This document shows positions 1-5,863 of a DNA stretch of 5,863 nt, one piece after another. Position 1 is the stretch's first letter. Every line of letters starts with the position of its first letter. A model generated the notes under the pieces. The model worked only from the letters and a program-made list of their open reading frames with translations, ran no database searches and was not told the DNA's origin. A program made the translations under genes and the position numbers. This DNA comes from a bacterium (lineage in GTDB: Bacteria; Atribacterota; JS1; SB-45; 34-128): positions 1 to 5,863 of the forward strand of contig JAHIPN010000309.1 in NCBI GenBank assembly GCA_018894595.1. The letters run 5' to 3'.

Positions 1-152
1 AGACATCAGAAAATATTATTGCCATCAATAAAGACCCTGATGCCCAGATATTTAAACTTGCAGATCTTAGTATTGTAGGTGATTTACACGAGATAGTTCC
101 CCTCTTGATTGAAAGAATTAAAGAATATAAGGCAAGAGAGGCCAAAAGATGA
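1..152 (+). CDS. etfA: Electron transfer flavoprotein alpha subunit, C-terminal end (partial)
   Basis: The 5' end of this gene lies outside the window. The visible reading frame starts at base 3 and gives 49 residues before TGA at 150-152. EtfA forms a heterodimer with EtfB and carries the FAD that passes electrons between a flavin dehydrogenase and its partner. The visible part matches the conserved EtfA C-terminus: a Ser-Glu-Asn then [11 protein letters not shown], followed by [18 protein letters not shown]. In the family this stretch wraps the FAD adenosine part, then ends in a helix, here Lys/Arg-rich. The stop overlaps the start of the following dehydrogenase gene by 4 nt (ATGA), which implies translational coupling and suggests a protein complex. 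etfB would be expected just upstream. Whether this EtfA has the N-terminal ferredoxin domain found in bifurcating lactate dehydrogenases cannot be seen. The family call is firm despite the short length. Confidence 0.9.
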   Translation, partial: TSENIIAINKDPDAQIFKLADLSIVGDLHEIVPLLIERIKEYKAREAKR

Positions 153-1561
153 TATACAATAAGGTTACTTCTGAAGTTATTAATGAACTTATTGAAATAT
201 TAGGTAGCAAAAATGTAATTTACGATGATATTGAAGCTATGGAACAGTATTCTCATGATGAGGTTGCGGAAAAATCCTATTTTCATAAACCCGAAGTCGT
301 AGTAAAACCATCTACCGCAGAAGAAATATCAAAAATTATGAAACTTGCGAATAAAGATAAAATACCTATAACCCCGAGAGGGGCAGGAAGCGGCCTATCA
401 GGTGGAGCAATACCTGTAAATGGCGGCATTGTGTTATCTCTTGAAAAGATGAATAAAATCTTTGAAATAGATAAAAAAAATCTTATAGCTGTTGTGGAAC
501 CAGGTGTTGTTACGAATGATATAAATAACCTTGTGAAGGATGATGGGCTTTTTTATGCAGGGTATCCAATGAGTGTTGAGACATGTTATATAGGAGGAAA
601 TGTTGCAGAAAATGCTGGAGGCGGAAGAGCAGTTAAATATGGTGTAACAGGAAGATATATATATGGTCTTGAAGTTGTAATGCCGACAGGTGAAATCGTA
701 CATCTCGGCGGTAAGAGGATGAAGGATGTGACAGGATATGACTTAATACATCTTATGGTAGGTTCTGAAGGTACTCTTGGAATATTTACAAAGATATATA
801 TAAAACTGATGCCCCTTCCTCAGGCAAATGTAAGTTTACTTGTTTTATTTAAAGATATTGAAAGTGCAATCAAGCTTGTACCAAAAATAATGACATTTGG
901 TAGGATTATACCTACCTCAATAGAATTTATGGATGAATTATCATTTAAAGCATCTTGTGAATACCTAAATGAGAAAATACCTTTTGAAAAAGCAGGTGCA
1001 ATGCTTTTAATAGAACTCGATGGTAACAGCAAAAAGGAACTGGAAGGACAATATGAAATAATAGGTAATCTATGTACGGAAAATGGAGCAATCGAAGTTT
1101 ATGTTGCAGATAATGCCACGACATCAGAAAGGGTATGGAAAATAAGACGAAATATTGCAGAGGCCTGGAAACTTATGAGTCCACATCAAAGTCTTGAAGA
1201 TGTTGTTGTGCCTATATCAGAAATACCAAAATTTTTGACAAAGATAAAAGAGCTTTCGAAGAAATATAATATACTTATTCCATGTTATGGCCATGCAGGC
1301 GATGGGAATTTGCACCCCACCCCTATAAAAAATCCAAAATTTAAAATGGATGAGTGGTATGAAAAATTAGATGCTTTGCTATTAGAGTTATATAAAATAG
1401 CAATTGAACTCGGTGGGACAATTAGCGGCGAACATGGCATAGGAAGTAAGCGCAATAAATATATTTCAATGGCATTAGAGCCGGCACAAATTGAAATAAT
1501 GAAAAAGATCAAAAAAGCTTTCGATCCCAACTTAATTTTAAATCCTGGAAAAATATTTTAA
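149..1561 (+). CDS. lctD: FAD-linked D-2-hydroxyacid (lactate/glycolate-type) dehydrogenase, probable Etf-coupled LctD
   Basis: This 470-aa cytosolic flavoprotein is of the GlcD/D-lactate dehydrogenase type and has the full family length. Residues about 48-225 form the FAD-binding PCMH-type domain: [11 protein letters not shown] at 76-86 is the FAD pyrophosphate loop, [14 protein letters not shown] lies at 147-160 and GSEGTLG at 205-211. The C-terminal FAD-oxidase domain has VWKIRR (329-334), [10 protein letters not shown] (381-390) and [10 protein letters not shown] (426-435). By family analogy His382, His389 and Glu428 bind the active-site divalent metal and His429 is the catalytic base. 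The ATG is supported by AAGAGAGG (134-141) 7 nt upstream. It has no signal peptide or membrane segment. The 4-nt overlap with etfA suggests EtfAB takes its electrons, as in the Acetobacterium lactate dehydrogenase LctBCD, where reduced ferredoxin drives lactate oxidation with NAD+. Glycolate or 2-hydroxyglutarate are possible alternative substrates. Fold and cofactor are near certain; lactate is inferred. Confidence 0.85.
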   Translation: MIYNKVTSEVINELIEILGSKNVIYDDIEAMEQYSHDEVAEKSYFHKPEVVVKPSTAEEISKIMKLANKDKIPITPRGAGSGLSGGAIPVNGGIVLSLEKMNKIFEIDKKNLIAVVEPGVVTNDINNLVKDDGLFYAGYPMSVETCYIGGNVAENAGGGRAVKYGVTGRYIYGLEVVMPTGEIVHLGGKRMKDVTGYDLIHLMVGSEGTLGIFTKIYIKLMPLPQANVSLLVLFKDIESAIKLVPKIMTFGRIIPTSIEFMDELSFKASCEYLNEKIPFEKAGAMLLIELDGNSKKELEGQYEIIGNLCTENGAIEVYVADNATTSERVWKIRRNIAEAWKLMSPHQSLEDVVVPISEIPKFLTKIKELSKKYNILIPCYGHAGDGNLHPTPIKNPKFKMDEWYEKLDALLLELYKIAIELGGTISGEHGIGSKRNKYISMALEPAQIEIMKKIKKAFDPNLILNPGKIF

Positions 1562-1587
1562 AAAGCAAATTAGAGGTAAAATTAAAA

Positions 1588-2763
1588 TTGAAAGAACAAA
1601 AGATTATTTTAGGTAGTAAAATTATAACTCCTTTAAAAATAATAGAAAACGGTATAATAATAGTTAATGATGGCGTGATTGAATATATTGGAGAAGAGGG
1701 GAAGGGGGACTTAGCTTCATATAACAATGTTTATAGAGGCGAATACATTGTTCCCGGGTTCATAGATATCCACAGTCATGGTGGTAATGGATATGATACT
1801 ATGGATTCAACATATGAGGCATTAAAAGAAATTAGTAAATTTAAAACAAAAAATGGCTGTACAGGTTTTTTAGCCACAACGGTTACCTCTTCAATAAAAG
1901 ACACCGTCAAAGCCCTAAATAATATTGGCGAGTATAGTAAGCAGTCTACAGAAGAGGGTGCTGAAATACTTGGAGTCCATCTGGAAGGCCCCTTTATTAA
2001 TGCAACACAAAAAGGCGCTCAAAGGGAAGATTTAATAATACCTCTATCTGTAGAAGTAATGGAGAAATTTATTAAAGAATCAAGTGGATTAATAAAAATT
2101 GTAACCTATGCACCCGAACTGGATACTGATTTTGAATTTACATCTTTTCTAAACAATAAGGGAATTATCCCATCTGTAGGACACAGTTTTGCAGATTATG
2201 AAACTATAATTTCTGCTATCAAATTTGGATTGAAATCATCCTCTCATATATTTAATCAGATGAAAGGAATTCATCACAGAGAACCGGGGACTGTTGGAGC
2301 AATTCTAACCCAAAAAAATCTATTTGCAGAAATAATTGCAGATTGTGTTCATGTTCATCCGGCAATTGTTAACTTACTTGTTACAGCGAAGGGTGTAGAT
2401 AAAATAATTCTTATAACAGATGCTATGAGAGCAGCTGGCTTGCAGGATGGGACATATGATCTTGGGGGCTTGAAGGTTATAGTTAAAAATAGTGAAGCCC
2501 GTCTTGAATCCGGGAATTTGGCTGGGAGTACTTTAACAATGAATAGGGCAGTTAAAAATATGATAGAAAAAATAGGTATAAGTATAAAAGAATCAGTTAG
2601 AATGGCTTCACTAAATCCTGCTCAACTTTTAGGTCTGGATAAAGATAGAGGATCTTTGACTCCTGGTAAAAGGGCAGATATTGCCGTTTTGGATGATAAT
2701 TTTGAGGTTATTTATACAATTAAAAAAGGAAAGGTAATATATAGCAAAGATTATGGAAATTAA
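1588..2763 (+). CDS. nagA: N-acetylglucosamine-6-phosphate deacetylase
   Basis: NagA hydrolyses N-acetylglucosamine-6-phosphate to glucosamine-6-phosphate and acetate in the cytosol. The 391-aa length is normal for the family. It is an amidohydrolase-superfamily protein: a short N-terminal beta part (1-55), the metal-dependent TIM barrel, and a C-terminal return to the beta domain ending with LTPGKRADIAVLD (357-369). Visible ligands are HSHGG (His62, His64), HLEGP (Glu133), VGHS (His199), SSHIFNQM (His220, Asn223) and the catalytic Asp278 in LITDAM. His62/His64 make it resemble the Bacillus type with an HxH motif, which E. coli NagA lacks. The start is TTG at 1588; no in-frame ATG fits the conserved N-terminus. 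AGAGGT at 1572-1577 lies 10 nt upstream, a slightly long spacing. It follows the dehydrogenase gene by 26 bp and overlaps nagB by 11 nt. No promoter is evident before it, so co-transcription with etfA is likely. Confidence 0.95.
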   Translation: MKEQKIILGSKIITPLKIIENGIIIVNDGVIEYIGEEGKGDLASYNNVYRGEYIVPGFIDIHSHGGNGYDTMDSTYEALKEISKFKTKNGCTGFLATTVTSSIKDTVKALNNIGEYSKQSTEEGAEILGVHLEGPFINATQKGAQREDLIIPLSVEVMEKFIKESSGLIKIVTYAPELDTDFEFTSFLNNKGIIPSVGHSFADYETIISAIKFGLKSSSHIFNQMKGIHHREPGTVGAILTQKNLFAEIIADCVHVHPAIVNLLVTAKGVDKIILITDAMRAAGLQDGTYDLGGLKVIVKNSEARLESGNLAGSTLTMNRAVKNMIEKIGISIKESVRMASLNPAQLLGLDKDRGSLTPGKRADIAVLDDNFEVIYTIKKGKVIYSKDYGN

Positions 2764-3514
2764 ACCGATGAGTTCATATAATAAGATGAGTAAATTGGCA
2801 GCTGAAATGGTTGCCGAACAAATTATAAATAAGCCAAATACAGTATTAGGTCTTGCTACTGGAAGTACACCCGTAGGGATGTATAGAAAATTAGTTAAAA
2901 TGCATAAAGAGGACGAGTTAGATTTATCGCAGGTGGTAACATTTAATCTTGATGAATATTTGGGATTATCTCCTGATCATCCACAAAGTTATCACTATTA
3001 TATGTATGAGAATTTCTTTAACTATGTAAACATTGAAGAAAAAAATATTCATATACCCAAAGGTGATGCCAAAGATCCTGATAGGGAATGCCTAAATTAC
3101 GAAAAAGAAATCGAGAAAGTCGGGGGAATTGATTTACAAATTCTTGGAATTGGGATAAATGGTCATGTGGGATTTAATGAACCAGATATTAACTTAGAGG
3201 CGGAAACTCATATTATACAACTTTCTGATGATACAATTGCAGTAAATTCCCGATTTTTTAGGAATTTAAATGAAGTTCCAAAGAGGGCAATAACCATGGG
3301 GATGAAAACGATAATGAAATCAAAGAAAATTATTCTAATGGCATGGGGTTTAGAGAAGAAAGAAGCAGTTTTAAAAGCTATATCAAGGCATATTAACACC
3401 GAAATTCCTGCTTCATTACTCCAACTTCATAATGATATAATCTTGATAGTGGATAAAAAAATTTATTCACCTTCTATAATAACTGATCCGCTTTCCTACC
3501 CAGACAAGATATGA
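2753..3514 (+). CDS. nagB: Glucosamine-6-phosphate deaminase
   Basis: NagB converts glucosamine-6-phosphate to fructose-6-phosphate and ammonia, feeding amino sugars into glycolysis after NagA. The protein has 253 aa, the usual length for the Bacillus type. Motifs are LGLATGSTPVGMY (32-44, sugar-phosphate loop), FNLDEYLGL (64-72, with Asp67 and Glu68), LGIGINGHVGFNEP (131-144, with Asn136, His138 and Glu143 in the active site) and EIPASLLQLH (217-226). In E. coli the allosteric GlcNAc-6-P site uses Arg158 and Lys160; the equivalent place here reads THII (152-155), so the enzyme is probably not allosteric. The ATG at 2753 lies 11 nt inside nagA and matches the family N-terminus (hydrophobic start, then SY..MS..AA). 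No Shine-Dalgarno site is well placed: AAGGAAAGG at 2726-2734 is 18 nt away. Start by coupling from nagA translation is likely. A second in-frame ATG at 2768 is a weaker alternative. Confidence 0.95.
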   Translation: MEIKPMSSYNKMSKLAAEMVAEQIINKPNTVLGLATGSTPVGMYRKLVKMHKEDELDLSQVVTFNLDEYLGLSPDHPQSYHYYMYENFFNYVNIEEKNIHIPKGDAKDPDRECLNYEKEIEKVGGIDLQILGIGINGHVGFNEPDINLEAETHIIQLSDDTIAVNSRFFRNLNEVPKRAITMGMKTIMKSKKIILMAWGLEKKEAVLKAISRHINTEIPASLLQLHNDIILIVDKKIYSPSIITDPLSYPDKI

Positions 3515-3604
3515 ATTTATAGTGGCAATATTATAAATACAGCCGTTCCTTGTTGATATTTCCAAATATTTCTTATTCCTATATTTATAGCTCGTTTTAT
3601 TGAT

Positions 3605-3630
3605 AATCCGAATTAATATTCGGATTTTTT
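3605..3630 (+). terminator. Rho-independent terminator after nagB
   Basis: AATCCGAAT (3605-3613) and ATTCGGATT (3618-3626) form a perfect 9-bp stem around the 4-nt loop TAAT. A run of six T at 3625-3630 follows, then AG and five more T. The hairpin lies 90 bp after the nagB stop on the same strand and most likely ends the etfA-lctD-nagA-nagB transcript. The stem has only three G-C pairs but sits in an AT-rich genome. There is no good T-run on the opposite side, so it is probably one-directional. Confidence 0.85.
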
Positions 3631-3646
3631 AGTTTTTGAGATAAAA

Positions 3647-3654
3647 AAGAAGGA
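3647..3654 (+). promoter_or_regulatory. Shine-Dalgarno site before a possible small ORF
   Basis: AAGAAGGA ends 6 nt before GTG at 3661. This is good spacing for translation initiation and the main reason to take the 27-codon ORF seriously. No other start codon with a readable frame is nearby: the ATG at 3668 is followed at once by TAG. Confidence 0.4.
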
Positions 3655-3660
3655 TAATTA

Positions 3661-3744
3661 GTGGGGAATGTAGAATGTTTATATTATGAAGAATTAGAGG
3701 GATTGCTTCAGCTATTGAGGAACCAGAATATTAAAAAGATTTAA
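3661..3744 (+). CDS. Possible small ORF, 27 aa, unknown function
   Basis: I do not recognise this product. Reading from GTG gives 27 residues ending at TAA 3742-3744: a start MGNVECLYYEELEGLL followed by QLLRNQNIKKI. The Leu/Glu-rich middle (about residues 8-21) could form an amphipathic helix, and the end is basic. In favour of translation are AAGAAGGA at the right distance upstream and a stop only 11 nt before the ATG of the glycoside hydrolase gene, an arrangement seen in leader peptides or coupled small genes. Against it are its very short length, the GTG start and the lack of any known homologue. There is no in-frame extension upstream (stop at 3655-3657). It could also be the tail of a decayed gene or chance. 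Confidence 0.25.
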   Translation: MGNVECLYYEELEGLLQLLRNQNIKKI

Positions 3745-3755
3745 GTGGACAAGAT

Positions 3756-5549
3756 ATGAATAAAATTATTACCAAGCCTGAAGAAATAGTAAAAAATGAG
3801 CAAGTTTTGTATAGCGGGAATCATTACCTCAGTGTACCCATCATTGATTGTCAGAATGGCGCTATTAAAAATATAAATGTGGTATCTCTTTCCAACAAAG
3901 CTTTGGTAGAATTAAAAGGAGAACCAAATTTATTTACGCCGCATTTTTACCAAGAAGGAAAAGAAATTAAAATAGAAAGGATAGATATCTCTAAAGAACA
4001 GTATTATCTACCCCGATTAGACTTTTTTTTAAAAGGCGGGATAAGGGCAACTGGAAGAATATTTACCGACCTTAAGGAAAAGGGCTTAATCTATAGCTTT
4101 GAAAGTTCAGTAGAAATTGATATTTCTTTATTTTTTGACTTAAAAGATGTATGTTTATTACGATTTGATTCTCACCAGATAGATACTAAAAAAATAATAA
4201 AAAGGGATAAATGGCTGGGCAATCCGGTAGCCAATATTTTTTCTTCAGGAGTTTCACTGGCCTTAGCCTTTGGCGGAGATAAAGATTTTGAAGTTGATGA
4301 TTTTAAAGGAAAACATACCTTAAATTTAAAGATATCCTGCCAAAATAAAAATTGTTTCTATATAGCGGTGAATTATGACCCGGATGGTGCTTCTACTACT
4401 CTTATTCACTTGAGAAGAAAAGGGTATAGCGGAATCTACAATGAATTTCTGGATTGGCTAAAGAAAAAAACTATACCCTATCCCAAAGACCCCGTATTAG
4501 AAACCAGATTAAATGAAAATCTATTTTTTAATTATTTTTACTCTATAGCCAAAGATATGGAGAGTGATAAATATTTGGCATTAACTTCAAGAAGTCCCCG
4601 CTATTATGTTTCCGGAGCATTTTGGGAAAGAGATTGTTTTTTATGGTCTCTTCCCGCAATAAAATTGGTTTGCCCTAAATTATATCAACATTTGGCAAGA
4701 GAAATGATCCTGATGCACAGTAAGAATCCGGGAGATCATGCCCATTATATTGATGGTACCGTTTTATATCCCGGTTTTGAGCTGGATGAAGCAGCCAGTT
4801 ATTTTATTCTTTTAGATAACCTGGAAGACCATCTTTTCGATGAAAGGTTAATAAGAGCCCTGGAAGAAGTATTTGAGCGGATAGAAAGAGAGTATGATCC
4901 CCAAACCGGACTCTATAAAACTTTCCTGCTCCCTTCTGACGATCCTGCAGAATACCCTCTCGTCACCATTGATAATGTTATTCTCTGGCGAGGATTGCAG
5001 AATTGGAGAGATATTTTATTGAGAAAAGGGAAGGTAAAAAAGGTACAGCTTATAAATCAAAAAATAGAAAACATTCATAAAGGGATCCATAAATATTTAG
5101 TTAAGGAAGTAGAAGGAAAGAAAATATTTTTATGGTCTACTGACGGGAAGGGAAATTTTAGATTATATAATGACCCTCCCGGGAGTTTAGGGACTCTATG
5201 TTTTTATAGATTCGTAGATAAAGATGACCCGATATTTAAAAACACGATAGATTATTATTATTCTTCTTACTACCCTTATTACTTTAAAAATGCCAGGATA
5301 AATGAACTGGCCTGCGATCACCATCCTCATACCCCTTCAGGGCTGGGATTATGCGGGAGTATTTTAAATCCGTTATTATCAAGTTTGGCACTGGAATGGT
5401 TAAAAAAAGCAAGTATGGACTACGGTCTTCTGGCAGAGAGCTTTGATAAAGATTCGGGAGAAGCCAAGACCGGAGTCGGATTTGCTTCCGGCTGTGGGTA
5501 TCTGGCTTATTCTCTCTATTATGTCTTGATTAAGGAGGGGAGGGAATGA
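3756..5549 (+). CDS. Six-hairpin (alpha/alpha)6-barrel glycoside hydrolase, family uncertain (GH63/GH125/GH15-like)
   Basis: The protein has 597 aa, with no signal peptide or membrane segment, so it is probably cytosolic. Residues about 1-235 look like an N-terminal beta-sandwich domain (alternating beta strands, GNHYLSVPIID at 21-31). Residues about 245-597 look like an alpha/alpha barrel. Barrel signs are SGAFWERDCFLWSLPAI (286-302), the Arg-Asp substrate-binding motif of glucoamylase and debranching-type enzymes; PGFELDEAASYFILL (339-353); IDNVILWRGL (405-414); YNDPPGSLGTL (471-481); and GLLAESFDKDSGEA (557-570) followed by GFASGCGYLAYSLYYVL. Asp344 or Glu345 is my candidate general acid. 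Glu561 is the candidate base, from its likeness to the C-terminal E-x-F/Y-D/N-x-x-x-G motif of GH63/GH37 enzymes. A Tyr-rich run lies at 500-509. The start has a weak site, AGTGGA (3744-3749). Substrate is unknown; alpha-glucosides, alpha-mannosides or glycosylglycerates are plausible. The stop overlaps the nitrilase-like gene by 4 nt. Confidence 0.7.
   Translation: MNKIITKPEEIVKNEQVLYSGNHYLSVPIIDCQNGAIKNINVVSLSNKALVELKGEPNLFTPHFYQEGKEIKIERIDISKEQYYLPRLDFFLKGGIRATGRIFTDLKEKGLIYSFESSVEIDISLFFDLKDVCLLRFDSHQIDTKKIIKRDKWLGNPVANIFSSGVSLALAFGGDKDFEVDDFKGKHTLNLKISCQNKNCFYIAVNYDPDGASTTLIHLRRKGYSGIYNEFLDWLKKKTIPYPKDPVLETRLNENLFFNYFYSIAKDMESDKYLALTSRSPRYYVSGAFWERDCFLWSLPAIKLVCPKLYQHLAREMILMHSKNPGDHAHYIDGTVLYPGFELDEAASYFILLDNLEDHLFDERLIRALEEVFERIEREYDPQTGLYKTFLLPSDDPAEYPLVTIDNVILWRGLQNWRDILLRKGKVKKVQLINQKIENIHKGIHKYLVKEVEGKKIFLWSTDGKGNFRLYNDPPGSLGTLCFYRFVDKDDPIFKNTIDYYYSSYYPYYFKNARINELACDHHPHTPSGLGLCGSILNPLLSSLALEWLKKASMDYGLLAESFDKDSGEAKTGVGFASGCGYLAYSLYYVLIKEGRE
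5532..5540 (+). promoter_or_regulatory. Strong Shine-Dalgarno site for the nitrilase-like gene
   Basis: AAGGAGGGG lies inside the end of the glycoside hydrolase gene. Its TAAGGAGG core (5531-5538) ends 7 nt before the ATG at 5546. It fixes the start of the downstream gene and suggests that translation begins by its own site as well as through the 4-nt ATGA overlap. Confidence 0.8.
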
Positions 5550-5863
5550 AGGCAGCTTCAGTAGAATGGAAGAAAAATGAGTGGAAAAGGATAGATAAGC
5601 CAAAGGACCTGATTGGTAAAATAAAAGAATACCTGGAAAAAGCGATAAAAGAACAGGTTGATATCATAGTATTCCCCGGATTTACGGGGTGTTTTTTTCA
5701 ACAACTGAGCTGTCCGGATAAAAGTATACGGAGTTCAATAAACAAAGCAGATTCCAGGGAATATATCGAACAGGTTAAAGAATTATCTCGAGGCTATGAG
5801 ATAGCAATTTGCCCCGGAAGTTACTGGCAAAAAGAAAAAAACAATATTTACCATGAATCCTGC
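5546..5863 (+). CDS. Carbon-nitrogen hydrolase (nitrilase superfamily) homologue, N-terminal part
   Basis: The frame is open to the end of the window, giving 106 residues of a protein normally about 260-300 aa long. It starts MKAASVEWK, followed by a Lys/Glu-rich helix (about 17-36) and VDIIVFPGFTGCFF (38-51). In nitrilase-superfamily enzymes this place reads 'aD-hydrophobic-FPE-x-x-G', where Glu is the base of the Glu-Lys-Cys triad; here residue 45 is Gly. YIEQVKELSRGYEIAICPGSYWQ (73-95) and NNIYHESC (99-106) match the family's next conserved strands: helix, 'G-S', then 'YN-ts' before the Lys region. The expected Lys and Cys lie beyond the window. Family members act on amides and other C-N bonds in the cytosol. 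The ATGA overlap and strong ribosome binding site tie it to the glycoside hydrolase gene, so the two probably act in one pathway. The superfamily call is likely; activity is uncertain given Gly45. Confidence 0.65.
   Translation, partial: MKAASVEWKKNEWKRIDKPKDLIGKIKEYLEKAIKEQVDIIVFPGFTGCFFQQLSCPDKSIRSSINKADSREYIEQVKELSRGYEIAICPGSYWQKEKNNIYHESC

Larger units (their letters stand above)
3515..3755. other. Intergenic region between two gene sets
   Basis: This 241-bp gap separates nagB from the glycoside hydrolase gene. The first 90 bp (3515-3604) is very AT-rich and shows no supported gene. An intrinsic terminator follows at 3605-3630, then a possible 27-codon small ORF at 3661-3744. Looking for the promoter of the second gene set, I found no pair with good -35 and -10 boxes at 16-18 bp. 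The best -10-like string is GATAAT at 3653-3658, which has no matching -35. A weak pair is TTGCTT (3703-3708) and AATATT (3727-3732). The true promoter may lie here but cannot be assigned by eye. Confidence 0.6.

Noticed and set aside
434..1530. Minus-strand open frames of 70-89 codons opposite the dehydrogenase gene.
   Set aside because: They lie wholly within a gene with clear family motifs, show no recognisable motif and are low-complexity; they are shadows of the real frame.
3553..3585. TTGATA (3553-3558) and TATATT (3580-3585) as a sigma-A promoter.
   Set aside because: The spacing is 21 bp, too long, and it would fire straight into the terminator at 3605-3630.
3517..3603. Minus-strand frame giving 28 residues (SIKRAINIGIRNIWKYQQG, then a short hydrophobic end and a stop), slightly like the start of an FtsX-type protein.
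   Set aside because: It has no start codon, is bounded by stops and is very short in AT-rich DNA. The likeness (R-x-I-W-K followed by hydrophobics) is too weak to call a gene remnant.
3703..3732. TTGCTT and AATATT as the promoter of the glycoside hydrolase gene.
   Set aside because: Both boxes are poor matches, the spacing is 18 bp and it lies within the possible small ORF. Such pairs are common by chance in AT-rich DNA.
3515..3755. CRISPR array, tRNA, riboswitch or insertion-sequence ends in the gap.
   Set aside because: No repeated unit, cloverleaf or terminal inverted repeats could be found. The only strong secondary structure is the terminator hairpin.
5400..5603. Minus-strand open frame of 67 codons across the hydrolase/nitrilase junction.
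   Set aside because: It overlaps two supported + strand genes and resembles no known protein.

Overview
The window is AT-rich (by eye about one third G+C) and tightly packed. Every gene lies on the + strand, starts overlap the preceding stops, and Shine-Dalgarno sites are purine-rich. An EtfA/GlcD-type dehydrogenase pair next to cytosolic amino-sugar genes suggests an anaerobic fermentative bacterium, such as a clostridium-like Firmicute, Halanaerobiales or Atribacterota lineage. No phylogenetic marker is present, so the placement is tentative.

Region 1 (positions 1-3514) looks like one operon. It holds the 3' end of an electron-transfer flavoprotein alpha subunit gene (etfA), a FAD-linked D-2-hydroxyacid (D-lactate-type) dehydrogenase gene overlapping it by 4 nt, nagA (GlcNAc-6-P deacetylase, TTG start) and nagB (glucosamine-6-P deaminase, overlapping nagA by 11 nt). 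The dehydrogenase and EtfA resemble the Etf-linked, electron-confurcating lactate dehydrogenase of anaerobes. NagA and NagB turn GlcNAc-6-P into fructose-6-P, acetate and ammonia. Lactate and GlcNAc-6-P are exactly the two products of MurNAc-6-P etherase (MurQ), so the grouping suggests salvage of muramic acid from peptidoglycan. The etherase itself is not in the window, so this is a hypothesis.

Region 2 (3515-3755) is a 241-bp gap. It contains a strong intrinsic terminator (9-bp perfect stem, 4-nt loop, T-run) about 90 bp after nagB, then a possible 27-codon GTG-start small ORF with a good ribosome binding site. I found no convincing sigma-A promoter.

Region 3 (3756-5863) starts a second gene set. 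It holds a 597-aa cytosolic six-hairpin (alpha/alpha barrel) glycoside hydrolase of uncertain family (GH63/GH125/GH15-like) and, overlapping it by 4 nt, the first 106 codons of a carbon-nitrogen hydrolase (nitrilase superfamily) homologue. The nitrilase homologue carries Gly where the catalytic Glu of the Glu-Lys-Cys triad is expected. The substrate of this pair cannot be told from the sequence.
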